From Ascaphus truei (lineage: Eukaryota; Chordata; Amphibia; Anura; Ascaphidae), in contig CM071568.1 of assembly GCA_036426205.1 (NCBI GenBank), positions 39,358,066-39,422,065 on the forward strand: a stretch of 64,000 nt of DNA. The letters are read 5' to 3'. Below are positions 40,955 through 52,699 of the stretch, one piece after another (positions within the stretch are counted from its first letter, which is position 1; each line of letters starts with the position of its first letter). The notes beneath the pieces are model-generated. The model made no database searches. It was given only the letters and a program-made list of their open reading frames with translations, and was not told the DNA's origin. Made by a program: the position numbers and the translations under genes.

Positions 40955-42009
40955 TATGGATGACGAAACAGAGTCAGGTTTGTCATCAACACAAAATCTT
41001 TAAGAATTTGAAAGTGAGGAGGAATTGGTTGAGGAGAGACAAGATATTCAATCAGTGGAGGAGACCGTAGAACACGAATATGCTGAGACACTTAGTGAAC
41101 TTGAGGTCCCTGACCCCGATGATTGTACACCAGAACAGTTTCTCGAGGGTGACAATCGTGAACAGGATATTGAAGATCCTGAAACAGAAAACGAAGAGGA
41201 CAGTTACCCTCTACAAGCAGGCCAAGGACAATAGTTGTGCAGCGGCATTGTCTTCATTACAAGATTCAGAGGATATGTTTTTCAAGCATCAACAGGCTAT
41301 GGCAGACAACCAGCAGAAAACCAATGAGACCCTTTGTCAAGAACTGAAAAACATACAAGTCCTTTTCAACGACCAACTGGAGACTCAAAAAGCCATTTCT
41401 AATAGCCCAACTATTATTGCACAATGTATGTCACAGGCACAGCAACAGTCACAGGCACAGCCACAGCCAATGGCACAGCAACAGGCACCGCCACGGCCAA
41501 TGGGACAGCCACGTCCACTGGCAGAAGCACTGGCACAGGGACTGGCACAGCCAAAGGCACAGCAACAGGCACAGCCACAGCCAATGGGACAGCCACATCC
41601 ACTGGCAGAAGCACTGGCACAGGGACTGGCACAGCCAAAGGCACAGCAACAGGCACAGCCACAGCCAATGGCACAGAAACAGACAATTGGACAGCCACTG
41701 GCACAGGCACACCCACTGGTAGAAGCAGAGGCACAGGGACTGGGACTGACACAGCCACTGGCACAGACACAACCACTGGCACAGGCACAGCCACTGGCAC
41801 AGGCACAGCCACTGGCACAACCACAAAGTAACAACCAAACTCTCACTACTGTTGTGGCCCCAGCAGTGGCCGAATGTCTGGCACCTATTTGGGCGACACC
41901 TAGCACATCAGCAACAACAGTATCTTCGACACCTACCAGTCAAACTGAGAGCAGATCAAGGCCTACCACCCGGTCTTCACACAAAAGATTAACCCCCCCA
42001 AAAAATTAG
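40955..42009 (+). pseudogene. Broken acidic/Gln-rich ORF (transposon accessory protein?)
   Basis: From ATG at about 40957 an acidic segment reads MDDETESGLSS.., with one stop, then a Glu/Asp-rich run ending at 41234. A +1 frame continues ALSSLQDSEDMFFKHQQAMADNQQ..LKNIQVLFNDQLETQKAI, a helical Gln-rich stretch. About 120 residues of tandem Ala-Gln-Pro-Leu repeats follow, and a Ser/Thr/Arg-rich tail ends at 42009. Acidic plus Gln-rich helix is typical of C-termini of Myb/SANT-like accessory proteins of PIF/Harbinger transposons, but no DNA-binding domain is visible here, so the family is a guess. The low divergence of the repeat suggests recent expansion. Confidence 0.4.
41436..41830. repeat. 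(GGCACAG/CCACTG)n coding minisatellite
   Basis: Tandem 12-18 bp units built from GGCACAGCCA and CTGGCACAG, with a higher-order repeat of about 111 bp (CAGCCACGTCCACTGGCAG-type at about 41508 and again at about 41589). The frame is kept open on several strands because the unit length is a multiple of three. Confidence 0.85.
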
Positions 42010-42264
42010 GCCATCACATAACATTTTCAAAACATTTACACTAAATATTGATTTGGACTGTAGTATATACATCTCCATGTTGGCCACTTAAATTATACAC
42101 TAAGCGTATACAAAATATCTAAGTTTACCTCTGTTTTTGGTTAGTTCAAAGCAGTAAAACATTAGGGATAAGGGAGTGCATGGTATGAAACGTCTCATGA
42201 TAACAATCATAATTAATCTTTCATGATTTTTGCATGTCCTGCTCATGTATAGTGTACAGTATGT

Positions 42265-43765
42265 ACAAATTTATTTATTTATAAAATATTTTACCAGGAA
42301 GTAATACATTGAGAATTACCTCTCGTTTTCAAGTATGTCCTGGGCACAGAGTTAAGACAAATAATACATGGTTACAAATACAGTTACATAAATGAACAGG
42401 GTATACATTATATACAAGACATTGCATGCACAGTTAAAGAAAATATATATTATGGGCGTATGAAACAGTTACAGACCAGATTGAAATGTGAGACAGCCTT
42501 AGATTTGAAATAACTTAAACTGGTGGTGGATGTGAGAGTCTCTGGTAGGTTGTTCCAGTTTTGAGGTGCATGGTAAGAGAAGGAGGAACGGCCGGATACT
42601 TTGTTGAGCCTTGGGACCATGAACAGTCTTTTGGAGTCTGATCTCAGGGGATAAGTGCTGCAGGTGGTAGGGGTGAGGAGCTTGTTCAGATAGCTGGGTA
42701 GCTTGCCCATAAAGAATTTGAAGGCAAGACAGGAAAGGTGAACTTTGCGCCTAGACTCTAGTTCTTTGAGCATTTCGCAGTGATGTGTGTTGTAATTGCA
42801 TTGGAGAACAAAACGACAATTTGAATTGTAGAGGGTGTCAAGTTTGCCAAGGTGGTTTTGAGGTGCCGAGCCATATACTATGTCTCCATAGTCAATAATT
42901 GGCATTAGGATCTGCTGTGCGGTACGCTTTCTGACCAGGAGACTTAGGCAGGATTTGTTCTTGTAAAGTACCCCTAGTTTGGCATAGGTCTTGGTTGTCA
43001 GGGTATCAATGTGCATTCCAAATTTAAGTGGGAGTCAAACCATAAGCCCAGGTATTTAAAACTAGTAACAGGGGTTAGGGTGGTGTTAGCGTTGGTTCTA
43101 ATCAGGAGCTCAGTCGCTGGAAGCTTTAAAAATCTAGTCTTGGTCCCAAATACCATTGTTACAGTATTGTCAGTGTTTAAAAACAGTTTGTTTTGGGAAA
43201 TACAGTTTTCGAGTCTCAAAAAGTCAGACTGAAGTATGTGTTCAAGGTCAGAGAGGCTATGGCTGTGTGCATATAGGATTGTGTCATCTGCATACATGTG
43301 TATTGAGGCTTCCTTACAAACTGTGGGAAGATCATTAATGAACACTGAGAAGAGTAGGGGCCCCAGAACAGAGCCTTGCGGGACACTACAGGTGATATCC
43401 AGGGGGTTGGAGTTAGAGCCTGAGATGGACACATGTTGGGATCTTCCTGATAGGTACAGTAGGACTGAAACCAGTTTAACGCATGCTTCCCTATTCCAGA
43501 GCTCTGGAGTTTGTTAAGCAGGATAGCATGATCAACTGTATCAAAAGCCTTTGCAAAATCTAGGAATATTGCACCAGTAAGTTGTCCCCGTTCCATTCCA
43601 CACTGGATTTCATTGCAAACTTTTAGCAGGGTAGTTACGGTGGAGTGTTTAGGACGAAACCCAGATTGGAATTGGCTAGGGAAATTTGGCTGGGTATAGT
43701 AATCGCTTAATTGAGAGTGGACACATTTTTCCATGAATTTGGATAGAATTCGGAGAAGTGCTGCG
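42265..43765 (-). pseudogene. Non-LTR LINE reverse transcriptase, 5' truncated
   Basis: On the minus strand the RT starts inside the fingers (MEKCVHSQLSDYY, QSGFRPKHSTVTTLL at about 43640) and reads FLDFAKAFDTVDH (motif A Asp, about 43560). It shifts frame near 43460, then gives SVPQGSVLGPLLFSVFINDL and the catalytic MYADDT at about 43295. A second frame change precedes TAQQILMPIIDYGDIVYG and a C-terminal domain ending RNLPETL-like text at 42520. A 3' UTR to 42265 matches 3125-3303. It belongs to the Jockey/CR1/L2 superfamily; I do not assign the clade. Two frameshifts and truncation make it dead. Confidence 0.88.
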
Positions 43766-43841
43766 TTTATTTATATATAGTACATGTATGAGGGATATCT
43801 TTATTATAACTGTATAGTCAGTGAAGTGTGAAATGATTATA

Positions 43842-44172
43842 CAGGCATACCCCGCATTAACGTACGCAATGGGACCGGAGCATGTATGTAAAGCGAAAAT
43901 GTACTTAAAGTGAAGCTCTACCTTTTCCCACTTATCGATGTATGTACTGTACTGCAATCGTTATATACGTGCATAACTGATGTAAATAACGCATTTGTAA
44001 CAGGCTCTATAGTCTCCCTGCTTGCGCACAGCTTCGGTACAGGTAGGGAGCCGGTATTGCTGTTCAGGACGTGATGACAGGCGCATGCGTGAGCTGCCGT
44101 TTGCCTATTGGGCGATATGTACTTACTCGCGAGTGTACTTAAAGTGAGTGTACTTAAAGCGGGGTATGCCTG
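43842..44172. mobile_element. Tc1/mariner-like MITE, 331 bp
   Basis: Ends CAGGCATACCCCGC and GCGGGGTATGCCTG are flanked by TA (43840-43841, 44173-44174). It is the second copy of the element at 30594 and the longer one, with an extra central stretch (TTATCGATGTATGTACTG to AATAACGC). The inner TACTTAAAGTGAG duplication next to the right end appears in both copies. Confidence 0.85.
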
Positions 44173-45701
44173 TACATATTTTACACGTTTAAGAATAACT
44201 TACTTTACTTCAGTAATGCTAAAGACACATACTGAACAATGTGAAATTATAAACTGTGTATGAGAACATATTTCATGTGCATACATACAGATGAAGCAAC
44301 GAGTATCCGAACACTTGCCTTTGAAAATCTGGGGCAATCTCCCAGTAATGCTGCAACATTTCTGTGACATTTCTGCAAACAGACTAAAGGCCCATCGGAT
44401 TAACACAGTAGGGGTCCCATGGCAATTTGTCGTTTTCTTGCAGTATTTATTTCCTCCGGTGGCGCCGGCTTTGTTATCCTACTGCGACAAGCTCTTTATG
44501 CATGACCCATGTTAAGTGTTTTTCATTTTGGGTGTAGAAATAATTAATGGTAGGACCTCCAGCTGTCCTTCTGTGCAGTATTTATTTAGACATTTTCTCT
44601 TTAAGCTTTCTTTTGGTATCTCAATTATCTTGTTTTGCAGAGCTGGACTGCCCTGGGGAAACACAAAAGCTTCTGCAAACTGTCTTCTGTGGTAATTTTT
44701 TGACACCTACAGTATGGATATGATAGTCTTCGATGCTAGATTTTTATAATTGTACATTTTTTAATTGTGCATGTGCTGCCTCTCTGTATGTGGCATGTAT
44801 GATTGTTGTGTACTGTATATGGATGCTGTAGCATTGCCTCTACTGGGGCTTGCTGCGTTTCCCTGTCTCCCTGCAGACTACTCACGCCCCCCCCCCCCCA
44901 ACCTTCCTTCTGCTCTCCTGCCTCCAGTCCTTTTAACCTGACCTCATTCCTATCACCATTTCTAATATCCACTGCTCACCCCTCGCACAGCCACCACATC
45001 TCCTCACACTTCCTCCACTCACTCCACTAGTAACACTCTCCACACTTCTCCTCTCCTTTACCTCTCACAACTATCACACATTCACAATAATACACACTCT
45101 TCCATAAAATCACAGAACAAAAACACAGACAACTGACAAACAATTCCAAACTGCAAAAAAACCACACAAACAAAACCATACAAGCACCCACACAGATAAC
45201 AAATAGCACAATACAACACACACAGATATCACCAAAAACACTCACAGATCTCCCAACTCCTTATAACCTACTGTGTCCTCTATCCCTCTCAACAGCACTG
45301 CCAGACAAGCATCTGTGCAGACAATCGGGTTTGTATAGGTTAATCCATAGGAAGCTCTCGCAAGATATTACCACTTTTTCTTTATAACCAGAAACGGGGT
45401 GTTCATCGTGATATATAACAGCATTTTTTCTATAACATCGCACAGATTTTCTGAACTCTTGATGAATAAAGCCATGGTTGTGCTTTTATAGCGCACATTT
45501 TAAAAAAACGTATTCTCGCTGTGACATTAACTCCTGCTTAATTTAACTGAGTTTGAAGAATCTAGGCTTTTGGTCCCCTAAAAAGTATCACAACTAATCT
45601 ACATTTCTCTGCGACCAATTTGACTACTTGAACATGGAACTACATCAAATGATATGTTACACTGTCAGGTGGCATTCCCACTGTGAGATAAATGAAAGTT
45701 T
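44173..45701. other. 1.5 kb without recognised gene
   Basis: Mixed sequence with a C9-11 homopolymer at 44889 and an A/C-rich stretch at 45040-45240. ORFs here are short, overlap on both strands and have no motif. Nothing else supported. Confidence 0.45.
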
Positions 45702-45705
45702 TATA

Positions 45706-46376
45706 TGTAGCCCTGTTTCCCCTACCCCTAAGTGAGATTGGAGTGGGTATGCTTTCTAGGTGTTGGGATGTGACCTGTTGGTGAACAGGAGGGCTGAGTG
45801 CTCTGCGGTGGTGTGGGGAGAGCCAGAACAGGGGAGCAAGTTACCTTATTCCTCAGTGGGGCAGCGCCTCCAGTCAACACAGGTCCTCTGCAGGAACAGG
45901 GGGTGGGCCATGCTGACACCTTGATCTTCATTCACAGCAGGCAGCAGACAGTAATGACAATGATGCTGGGTACAACTGGCTTTATTGCAGATGGGTGTTA
46001 TCAGACAGCAACACAGAAGCATCCCATTTCTCTCCTTGCTCCCATCTCCTGGTCAGAGCCCTGACTCCGGTCTTTGGCCCCTTTCAGGCCTGTTACCCCT
46101 TCCTCCCATACCCTGGTGGGATGGAGGAAGAGACTCATCACTCCTAGAACTTGAACTCCTTCTTCTACTAAACTAACTGAATGTAGGAGAGTGTCAGGAT
46201 TTATAACCTGAGATATGGTTTTGGAACCCTGTGCCATAACAGCACAGGTTGAATACTGATTGGTGATCACTGCTTTTAGATGAACCAATCAGTATCCATC
46301 TCTCAGGCTGACACTCTCTAGTGGTTGCTGCCCTTGGATACCAGAATTGTGTTCAAGTCTGTAATACACATACACA
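45706..46376 (-). mobile_element. LTR, minus strand, next to TATA
   Basis: On the minus strand it ends AACAGGGCTACA at 45706, next to TATA (45702-45705). It contains TATAAATCCTGACAC (about 46200), AATAAAGCCAG (about 45975), and GACTGGAGGCGCTGCC (about 45870), some 170 bp from the end, matching its sisters. The start is placed at TGTGTATGTGTATTACAG (about 46376) but is uncertain because no TATA flanks it there. No internal region is seen. Confidence 0.65.
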
Positions 46377-47043
46377 GCCTATAGAAAGAATGAACCTTTC
46401 CACTGCCTGAAACTAACAGGACTGACACTGGAAAGGCTCAGGAAAAAGAAGTAGCGGCCGGGAGGCTAGGCTATATATAAATGGGGGCTAAGAATGAGTA
46501 CAGTAAAAAAACAAAGGGACCATAAAGCAATGCATGGCTGCCTGCTATTGTAACTCATTCATTTTCATTATATTTAGTTACTGGATCTTCTTGAAACTAT
46601 TAAGCATTATTTTCCACATCCTATTGTTGCCTGTAATCATGATGGATATATTTTGTTCCAAGACAAGTCCAAGAAAACGAAGTCTGTCTAAAAAAGAAGA
46701 AAAAAGTCTGTCATATCTCTTAACACTTATGATCCTGTGAAGTTAGTTAATTTATTAATGCTCCTTAAAGTGTCAGGCTATAATTGTATTGCCATACTGT
46801 ACAATTCCATTCTTCACAAATCATTTTATATGAGAAAATGTAATTCAGCATAAGACAGTCATGAAGTGATCATAGCCCATTCATATTAAAACATTACAAT
46901 AAGGGTGCATAGATGTGAAATTGTTGTGAAAAACTTTAACAGGTGGGAATAAAGAGGAAAAAATGACATTGTAACAAAATACAGAAACAAACAGCTGTTT
47001 TTACATGTGATGCACATACAAACATAAGCACAAAAGTTCTGTC
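46377..47043. other. Intergenic, no feature recognised
   Basis: AT-rich segment; a 68-codon hydrophobic ORF at 46534-46740 has no motif or context. Confidence 0.5.
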
Positions 47044-47058
47044 ATGGAACACTTTATG

Positions 47059-47615
47059 GTGGAAGATATCTGGGGCACTACCCTCTATGGTATGTCAAAG
47101 AAAGTGTCTAACGGTAAATAAACAATAAAAATAAAAACAAATGGTACAATACTGGCCCGACACTTGTTGCAGCTCGACCCAGTCTTGCTTACTGGACGCG
47201 GAAGCAGGAGCTCACTCAGTCGCAATGGACAGAGACTCTGCGGACACCAGACGGAGTCTTGTTTACATGTAAGTGCATTTACGATTTTACTTTAATAAAC
47301 TCTACTTTGACCACCATTTTGTCGCTGTATATGTCACCCCATCGGGTTTCACGGAGTGGATGTGTGAATCCGCACCACGGGGTCTCCTAGTTGAACAAAC
47401 CTAGAGAGGAGTGAACACCAGATCCCACAAGAGGAGAGGGACATCCACTCACCTGATTTGGATCTATTTGGATATTGACTCACACATGGCCGTGTCAGTG
47501 CATGTTTACTAATCTTTTATCCCCACCCCATTGAGGTATACACACTCACTATTTCAACACAATAGTACTGCTATGTGTTTCTAACTGTATTTTTGCGTCC
47601 CCGCATTCTTTTTCT
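47059..47615. mobile_element. Retro-insertion with exact 15-bp TSD, 557 bp
   Basis: ATGGAACACTTTATG occurs at 47044-47058 and again at 47616-47630, flanking a segment that differs from its surroundings. The insert has no ORF. It contains TTTAATAAACTCTACTTTG and CACCATTTTGTCGCTGTA, and a region (GTCACCCCATCGGGTTTCACGG, about 47333-47354) that resembles the conserved block of PLE-type repeats here. The TSD length indicates target-primed reverse transcription. A PLE-derived or SINE-like origin is inference. Confidence 0.7.
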
Positions 47616-47630
47616 ATGGAACACTTTATG

Positions 47631-48787
47631 AAGCTTGATAAAAAATGAATGCAGTTAATATCGCACCCTGGAAAAAACTGAACGCACAGTGGCATTACTG
47701 CAATTGTATGACCAAATTCATCAAGATCGCGGGCTGTGATATTTTTAGACTAGTCGCGATGCAGTAATTAATGGAACCGATAATAACGGGTTAATTAGCT
47801 TTTGGAATTAGCCTGGTCCCAATACATGTCATGACATGATGACGAACACCAACATGACTACATTTGACTTAGTCATTTTAGTGCCCGTTCTGATCATTTT
47901 ATTGGCTGCAGTAAAAAAAAGTGTTACGTTTTTTTAGGTATACCGTTGATGACTTAGTGTTATCAAATTAGATTTTTTTAAAGCCACTGGATGTGGCCAA
48001 TGTTCCAACTTCCGGTCTTCTGTGACAGTCATGGCCATTTATAGGGAGGCAAGGGCTGTCACAGAAGATCTGTAATGGCATCATATGGTACAGCAACCGA
48101 GATTGCTTGCTGAACCATGTGATTTCTGCAATTAATTATGACATCACAGATTTGACCAGCCATGAAAGCTTGGTTGGCCAAATCTGTGATTTAATAACTA
48201 ATAAGTGGTAAGCACATTGCAACCTTTTTGCTGTACCATGTTATGTACAGGTTTTCTGTGACAGGCCTGGCCTTGGGTTATAGGGGTGGGTGCCCACGGG
48301 AGGTCAGGCCACCCTAGGGAATTAAGGGGGGCCAACTATACCTCTATGACATACAATGGGTGGTAAGTAGTTATGGTTTTGGTATTAACCCCTTGACTAC
48401 CTTAGTGACCTAGAACGCATGCATAATACATGCCCTCGTGGCAACTATAGCTTCCAATGGGATAATTATTATTTTTTTGTTGTTGTTGAGAAGGCAGAGG
48501 CCAGGTATATAATATTGCACTTTACAGGCAGCATTACAGGCAGCTAGCGTCGGGGTATTTTATCCCGTCATTAGCTGACTAACTCAGCGTTAGCCATATA
48601 CTAATGAAGCCATAACGGACATTGTTTAGCATAAAATTAGATGTGTGAATCTCTGTTAAACTCAGGGAAAATAGCATCCATACTTAAGAAAAATGTACTA
48701 AATGTTTTTTCCATTATTTTTTATAGGCAACTGTCTATTGTAATATTCAAGAATTGTAAAGGAAAAATAGTTTTTTGGACCCTCTCA
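47631..48787. other. 1.2 kb without recognised gene
   Basis: The segment contains a weak inverted arrangement around CTTCTGTGACAG (48018) and CTGTCACAGAAG (48056), and CAGATTTGACCAGCC against GGCCAAATCTGTG (48154-48190). This may be a decayed fold-back repeat. No ORF. Confidence 0.4.
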
Positions 48788-49070
48788 GCATAATAATTAA
48801 ATATTAGGAACACTAAGCCAAATAAGTAAACAGGGGAAGGATGTTGACCCATGGGGTAATCTGATTGCCATTACTGGAAGGAATTTATTTTTCCCTTTAT
48901 GAGAGACAATATTGGATGATATTTCTCTGGGGTTTGTTTTGTTTGCCTTCCTCTGGATCACTATACTGTAAGTACAAATATAGGATAAAGTATCTGTCAT
49001 CTAAATGTAACACAGGTTGAACTTGATGGACATATGTCTTTTTTCAACCTCCTCTACTATGTAACTATAG
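48788..49070 (+). mobile_element. CR1-like LINE 3' end, second copy
   Basis: It shares GTTTGCCTTCCTCTGGATCA, GGATAAAGTATCTGTC and GGTTGAACTTGATGGACAT with the tail at 27600-27920, ending CTATGTAACTATA. The coding remnant is more decayed and a 25-30 bp insertion lies before the CCTTCC block. Confidence 0.75.
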
Positions 49071-51290
49071 AAGCCACGTTATTAAACTTGATTGCATAGA
49101 AAGCCATCACTTATACTGTAGTAGCAGAAGCCAGACAGGCTCCTCATTATATCCAATTCACAGACATGTACTGTAGCTAAAATTTGTTGCAAATAGCACA
49201 CTTGAAAAATTAAATCTCAAAATGTACCACAGTTGTGTATTAAATAAAACTGTGCCCTAGTAAAATGTACATTTATAGAAACACTTACTAACAAGAAATG
49301 GAAATCTTCAACCTTTGTTTCATGAAATATATCAGCGTAACAAATATACACAACTTTCACAATGTACATTTTAACAGTGTCGCTTTATTTACCCAAGTAA
49401 TGCTCCAAAGGTTAGATAGAGGTTTTTTCCTGTTTTATTTGGCAAGGGTTAAGATCCACAATGTTCCTGGAAAATCTCCAACATTAAAATAGAAGATGCT
49501 AAGACCATTCCTAATTTAAAATTGTATTTCTGCATCTTAGTCTACCTATATGATGTCTGCACTGTACATAGTGGTAACTTGGATTGCTACAGTACATTGC
49601 AGGTTATCACTAAAGGATTTATTTCTAATCCTTTTGGTCAAAATCCCTTAATGAAGTCACATAATCCCATTAATATAGTACTTCCACATTGCTTATTTGG
49701 AATGCAGCAGAAATGATTTGTGAGTTCATCTTTCCCACATCCTTATCATACATGCGGATAGGAAAACCATTATTCTTAAACCGTCCCTCTATTCAGCAAA
49801 AGGAGATAATAAAAGTCTTTCATCTTTGGAATTTTCTGCGGCCAATAATCAGAATGATGTGGGTTTTTCTGAAGGACTAAGGAAAAAAATAAAATGTTTA
49901 TCATCTTTATAGACAACAGCTCAAAAAATCCCCCAAACCTGAGAGTTTAAGATATTTTATTTGTCTGTGAGTACATAAACTTTTGATGAATTCACAGCTG
50001 AAAATGAAAATGGTAGTACAGTATGTCTTATAATAGACTTACTGTATATGCAATCACTCCCTCTAATTGTCAAAGAAACAAGAAAAGTCCTTTAAATGCT
50101 ATGAGCAAGTTTAAGTCTTTCTGACTAATCTAACAAGCATTAAACCTAAAAAACATACTATTATAAGCAACAGCTTAGTAAACATTGATTTTATTAGCAT
50201 TAACTGAACTAGAAAAATCTCATTCACACATCATGCTCCTCTACCATACTATTTATGAATCTTATTTTTCTCCCTGTAACTATTTTGCTTGTATGAAGTT
50301 TATTAAAAGCACACTGTGCAGTTTGTGATTATTTTATGGCTGGAGTTCTTCGGGAGAAGTGCTTGTACGGCTTCTGTGATTGGCAGGTGACAAAAGCGAA
50401 ATCAGGTTTGATCCGACCTTCATTACATACAGTACACAACCTCGGTTTCTTGATCCTTGATATTTTTATTTTTCATTTGTACCAATCTGGAATACAGCAG
50501 CACGTTGTAAAGTTCTGATATATTTTTAAGGCATCAATTCCAACTGCTCTATCTTTTTTGCTTAACATTGCTTGAAATGAGCACTCTCCAGCACAGGCCC
50601 GCTGCTTTCTTAGAACCCACTGGTTCAGTAGATAGAGCAAACTAATCCCCACTGATATAGTAGCCTATTCACAAGTAGAAAAATGCTCCAGACAGGAAAC
50701 TGCTAGTGATACAATCAGTAACAGTAACCTCTGTAGTCACAGCCAGAGAGCTGTGCTTGGCCATTTAGGTAGAAGTCAAAGTTTTATTTTTTAATAAGTG
50801 GATTTATTCTGAATCAGGGGGTTTAGGACCCTGCAGTTCTACACATGGAGATGACATAGTAAAGAGCACCCCCCAAAAAGGGAATACAGTGAAGGGGATT
50901 ATTGCTTTAAGTATAAGGTTTTTGCAGATTTTTGCTTGTTCTTTTTAAAATGTTCTTTTCAAAGAGCTTGTTTGCCTCAAACAGAGCTGCAGTGTTGTGA
51001 TGCCAAATATGTCGATGATGTACTTACTGTCTGTAAGAATAAATTGCAACTACACTGTACATGAAATATAAACAATTTAACATTTTAGGATTACGTTCAT
51101 TTGTTAGGATCCGCTCCCAAACAAAATAAATGACATGGGCATTGCTCACCAAACTAATACCGACTTGCTAAGTTACTTTCTATCTTTCAATGTATCATAT
51201 AAGAATTCCCCCTTTTACTCTTTGTGTACATTTAAAATGTACAGGTGAAGGTGATCTGTTCTCTTTTCTCACAAACAGCATAGTGGTAGA
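49071..51290. other. 2.2 kb without recognised gene
   Basis: AT-rich DNA with only short unsupported ORFs. No TIR, LTR or LINE text noticed. Confidence 0.5.
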
Positions 51291-51312
51291 TTCACAGAGC
51301 TCCATTACTGAC

Positions 51313-51352
51313 TTAACGAGACATTAACTGAAGTTAATGTCTCGTTAAGTGC
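51313..51352. repeat. 40-bp palindrome
   Basis: ACTTAACGAGACATTAACTG reads on into its own reverse complement with almost no loop (ACTTAACGAGACATTAACT/AGTTAATGTCTCGTTAAGT). GCTCCATTACTG upstream and GCTCCTTAACG downstream suggest it is the centre of a MITE, but the outer ends are not defined. Confidence 0.75.
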
Positions 51353-52385
51353 TAATGGGGAACTTCAAAGCTCCTTAACGAAGCGTTAATTGCTGTCTTA
51401 CAGCTAAGAAGGACACCCATTGACTTTAATGGCCGTTAGTGTTAATGATATGCAAATGAGTTGTGGACCACCTCAACGCATATCCACAGCAGGCTGTTAA
51501 GGTTAATGTGGGGCTTAATGCCACTGTAAGTTATTTTAGGTCATGACTATACCTTGCGATAGATGCTTCCAGCACCTAATGACAGGTCACAGAAAATATG
51601 GCTTGTCCAGGGTTCAGAAGTGGGCCACTTTGGCTTCCTATATTGCCTTAGCAATATACAGTAGGAAGCCAAAGGGAATAACCAGGACAAGGCCAAAAAA
51701 GTAAGCAAGGCCTACAGTATGTATTAGACAGTATGTATTAGCCAAGGGGTTAATACAAATACCCTTACTACCGTACTATCCATTTCATGTCAGCGGTACA
51801 ACCACCCCTGTTTAATCATCTCGGGTGACCTAACCTCCCTCACTTGGGCACCTACCCCCATAACCAAGCCCCTCCTCCCCCACTACCCTAACAAACCTAA
51901 CCCCCCCCCCACTACAGTACTAACTACTGCCAAAGGTGGATTATAGGGCAAATAGCAAACATAAATACAATATACAATAACAACACAAGCAGCACCAAAA
52001 AAATATCATTGCACATATTATGGGGCCTATTCAGGTAGCTAAGTGATCCAGTTTTTTAAGCACATCCCGAATGATTTGGCAAGGTAGCTATTCAGAGAGC
52101 TCCGACGACCTGCCAAACTTGTTCGGGAAGTGCATCTCTCCTAGCGGTAGCACTCCTGCTCAAACACACAGAGCAGGAGCTGAAACACACCGAGCAGGAG
52201 CTCAAAAAGTGCTCCAACTCACGTTTTTTTCAGAAATCACGCTATTCTAGTACCTCCAATGAGATCATCGAGGCACCCAGCTAGCGAGCTCCTCGCAAAT
52301 TTCATCTCGCCACCCCAAGGGTGGTAAAATGGATTTGAGAGTAGGATCTAGAAAAAAAAAGTATTTTTCCTGCATCTGATTGAAG
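51353..52385. other. Unassigned, with MITE-like pieces
   Basis: GGGGCCTATTCAGGTAGC at 52022 and CTCCGACGACCTGCC at 52100 resemble PIF/Harbinger-type MITE ends. AGCAGGAGCTG..AGCAGGAGCTC is a short duplication at about 52170-52205. No ORF. Confidence 0.4.
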
Positions 52386-52389
52386 CCAG

Positions 52390-52520
52390 GAGTCTCTGGA
52401 GCTGACTCGCATTAATATCAACTCCGGGGAGACCACCTGCATCAAGCCAATGCAATAAAAAAAACATGTAAAGGCAGCTTCATTACCTTAGCGGCTAACC
52501 GCAAAGGCAATGAAGGGGTT
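52390..52520. repeat. Diverged relative of the 35.4-36.0 kb fold-back repeats
   Basis: CTCCGGGGAGACCACCTGC, ACATGTAAAGGCAGCTTCAT and TTACCTTAGCGGCTAACCGC correspond to the arm and the TTACCGTAGCGG hairpin near 35745-35776. Confidence 0.5.
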
Positions 52521-52660
52521 AAATACTAGCGCACGGTTTATTGTAGGGAGCTGCTGTGTAAACTGTCCGGTCTGCAGCTTCTCCACAGCAGAGTAGAATC
52601 ACCGCTGGAACTTCCTGGTTGTTGTCCCCAGCCAGAGCAAGCACGCTGAGACAGTCTTAC

Positions 52661-52699
52661 GTGACCACAACGCGTTTCATAACAACATACCTCGTCAGG
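52661..52699 (-). ncRNA. Hammerhead-ribozyme-like core, conserved residues kept
   Basis: On the minus strand CTGACGA is followed by a variable stem II region, then GAAAC, a short loop and the cleavage triplet GTC. The conserved core letters (CUGANGA, GAAA, GUC) are all present. Stem I and stem II pairings are weak by eye, so activity is doubtful. The CAACGCGTTTC appearance on plus is shared with the motifs at 56734 and 60541, typical of PLE pseudo-LTR hammerheads. Confidence 0.5.

Noticed and set aside
41385..41906. Cys/Ala/Gly- and Val/Pro-rich minus-strand ORFs over the minisatellite
   Set aside because: Antisense shadows of a repeat whose unit is a multiple of three; the plus frame has flanking non-repeat coding-like sequence and they do not.
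44283..44706. Opposed ORFs of 60-75 codons as a small gene
   Set aside because: No motif, no splice-consistent context, and both strands are equally open.
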